This document shows positions 63,172 through 64,000 of a DNA stretch of 64,000 nt, piece after piece. The notes under the pieces were generated by a model. The model ran no database searches. It saw nothing but the letters and a program-made list of their open reading frames with translations, and was not told where the DNA came from. Position numbers and translations under genes: made by a program. The DNA is from CBDAMZ01 sp965197375 (GTDB lineage Bacteria > Acidobacteriota > Vicinamibacteria > Vicinamibacterales > UBA8438): NCBI GenBank assembly GCA_965197375.1, contig CBDAMZ010000010.1, forward strand, positions 558,001 to 622,000. Direction: 5' to 3'. The first letter of the stretch is position 1; each line of letters begins with the position of its first letter.

Positions 63172-63990
63172 CTAGCTACCGCTAACGGCCCATGCCAACA
63201 CACCGGCCGCCAACACAAGTCGATACGCCGCAAACGGATCGAGCGAGTGACGCGCGACGTAGTGAATGAAGTACTTTACTGCCAAATAGCCGACGACGGC
63301 CGACGACGCCATCCCGATCGCACACAGCCGTGCGGCACCAAGTGGGACCCCTGTGGCGGTGAGGGCAAGCCCAGTCTTACCCGCCGCCGCGAGGACGGCC
63401 GGAATGCCGAGCAGGAACGCAAACCGCGCAGCCCGCTCGCGCCGTAGACCAACTAACATCGCCACAGTCAGTACCGCCCCTGAGCGCGAGACGCCGGGCA
63501 CGAGCGCCGCCGCCTGCGCGAACCCGAGAGCTAGCACCTCCCTCGTGCTCAGCGTGCTCTCAGTGCGCATCCTCGGGCTAATGCGCTCGGCGACAAGCAT
63601 GACGAGAGCCCCACCAGTTAGACTCACCGCGGCAACCTGTGGCGTCCGGAGCCAGCTGGCCATGTCGTCGGTCAGCATCGACCCCACGACCGCGATAGGC
63701 ACCGTACCAATAACGACAGCCCGAAGCAATTTGGCGGCGTCGTCCCCACCCCCGCGCCAAACCTTCGGATCCGCGGCCGCCATCGTCATGGCCGCCACCT
63801 CGCTTCGGAAATAGACGACCACCGCAACAAACGTCCCGACATGACAGGCTACGTCGAACACCACGGCGAACTGGCCCGCATCCCAGCCGAAGAAGGCGCG
63901 TGCAAGGATCAAATGAGCCGAACTGGAAACCGGGAGGAACTCGGTGAACCCCTGCACGATCCAGAGCAGCGAGGCGTGAAGTGCGGTCAC
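63172..63990 (-). CDS. uppP: Undecaprenyl-diphosphatase (BacA/UppP)
   Basis: 272 aa polytopic membrane phosphatase. It recycles undecaprenyl pyrophosphate for cell-wall synthesis and is linked to bacitracin resistance. Signature GFTEFLPVSSSAHLILARAF at the N-terminus and AALVPGVSRSGAVLTVAML with the catalytic Ser/Arg. ATG 63990 lies 10 bp from the window edge, so any gene upstream is out of view. Followed by the DUF502 gene. Confidence 0.93.
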   Translation of the reverse strand: MTALHASLLWIVQGFTEFLPVSSSAHLILARAFFGWDAGQFAVVFDVACHVGTFVAVVVYFRSEVAAMTMAAADPKVWRGGGDDAAKLLRAVVIGTVPIAVVGSMLTDDMASWLRTPQVAAVSLTGGALVMLVAERISPRMRTESTLSTREVLALGFAQAAALVPGVSRSGAVLTVAMLVGLRRERAARFAFLLGIPAVLAAAGKTGLALTATGVPLGAARLCAIGMASSAVVGYLAVKYFIHYVARHSLDPFAAYRLVLAAGVLAWAVSGS

Positions 63991-64000
63991 CCGCAGCAGT

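Noticed and set aside
29285..63990. Hidden selenoprotein with in-frame TGA, suggested by the nearby tRNA-Sec
   Set aside because: The disrupted genes here involve TAG or frameshifts, not a TGA followed by a continuing domain.
1..64000. Mobile elements, prophage genes, CRISPR arrays, rRNA genes
   Set aside because: No transposase, integrase, phage or Cas motif was seen, no regularly spaced repeats, and no rRNA sequence; the two tRNAs have no integrase beside them.

Overview
The window is GC-rich DNA of a Gram-negative-type bacterium. LspA/Lgt lipoprotein maturation, an ExbB-ExbD-ExbD-TonB operon, an outer-membrane beta-barrel protein and several lipobox proteins show an outer membrane. Gene content (ExbB-ExbD-ExbD-TonB, paired M16 peptidases, a Fur-ferritin fusion, many short zinc-ribbon proteins) looks most like an acidobacterium, perhaps of the Vicinamibacteria and perhaps from a marine or sediment source. 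That placement is inference from gene style, not from a marker gene. It is ordinary chromosome: dense, short gaps, operons on both strands. I see no prophage, insertion sequence, CRISPR array or rRNA operon.

Layout. 1-3131 (minus): TRAP transporter with a TatT partner (tatT, dctP, fused dctQM). 3340-11491: a sulfatase-modifying-type protein, CCA-adding enzyme, threonine dehydratase, beta-barrel protein, dienelactone hydrolase lipoprotein and a single-chain acyl ligase/ACP/acyltransferase. 11770-20461: BRCT-MerR-TPR protein, glucokinase, anchored hydrolase, broken polysaccharide deacetylase, lipoprotein isoaspartyl methyltransferase, Mrp, a J-protein without HPD, and small proteins. 20678-26508 (minus): an AddA/AddB-type recombination helicase-nuclease, with addB frameshifted near its start. 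27065-36930: tRNA-Ala, MobA-like transferase, cold-shock protein, selenocysteine tRNA, acyl-CoA synthetase, PHP phosphatase, Fur-ferritin fusion, ErpA-type protein, secreted methyltransferase, thiD-moaE-moaD. 37048-47233: prfA, HIT protein, HAD hydrolase, two M16 peptidases, and ileS-lspA-lgt-rluD. 47362-57337: broken Nudix gene, histone-deacetylase family protein, lon, frameshifted DksA-like gene, rpmB, ridA, rel and a TPR lipoprotein closed by a clear terminator. 57573-63990 (minus): exbD, exbD, exbB and tonB behind a perfect consensus promoter, membrane pyrophosphatase, DUF502 protein and uppP.

Themes. (1) Four genes carry inactivating changes (a TAG codon, a 4-bp duplication, an inferred 10-bp loss, a G10 tract); they are either assembly errors or real decay/slippage. 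(2) Several start codons sit 6-9 nt after a -10 box, which suggests frequent leaderless mRNAs. (3) Unusual fusions or degenerate proteins occur: Fur-ferritin, BRCT-MerR-TPR, ligase-ACP-acyltransferase, and the J-protein without HPD. (4) A tRNA-Sec gene shows that the organism makes selenoproteins, although none is seen in this window.
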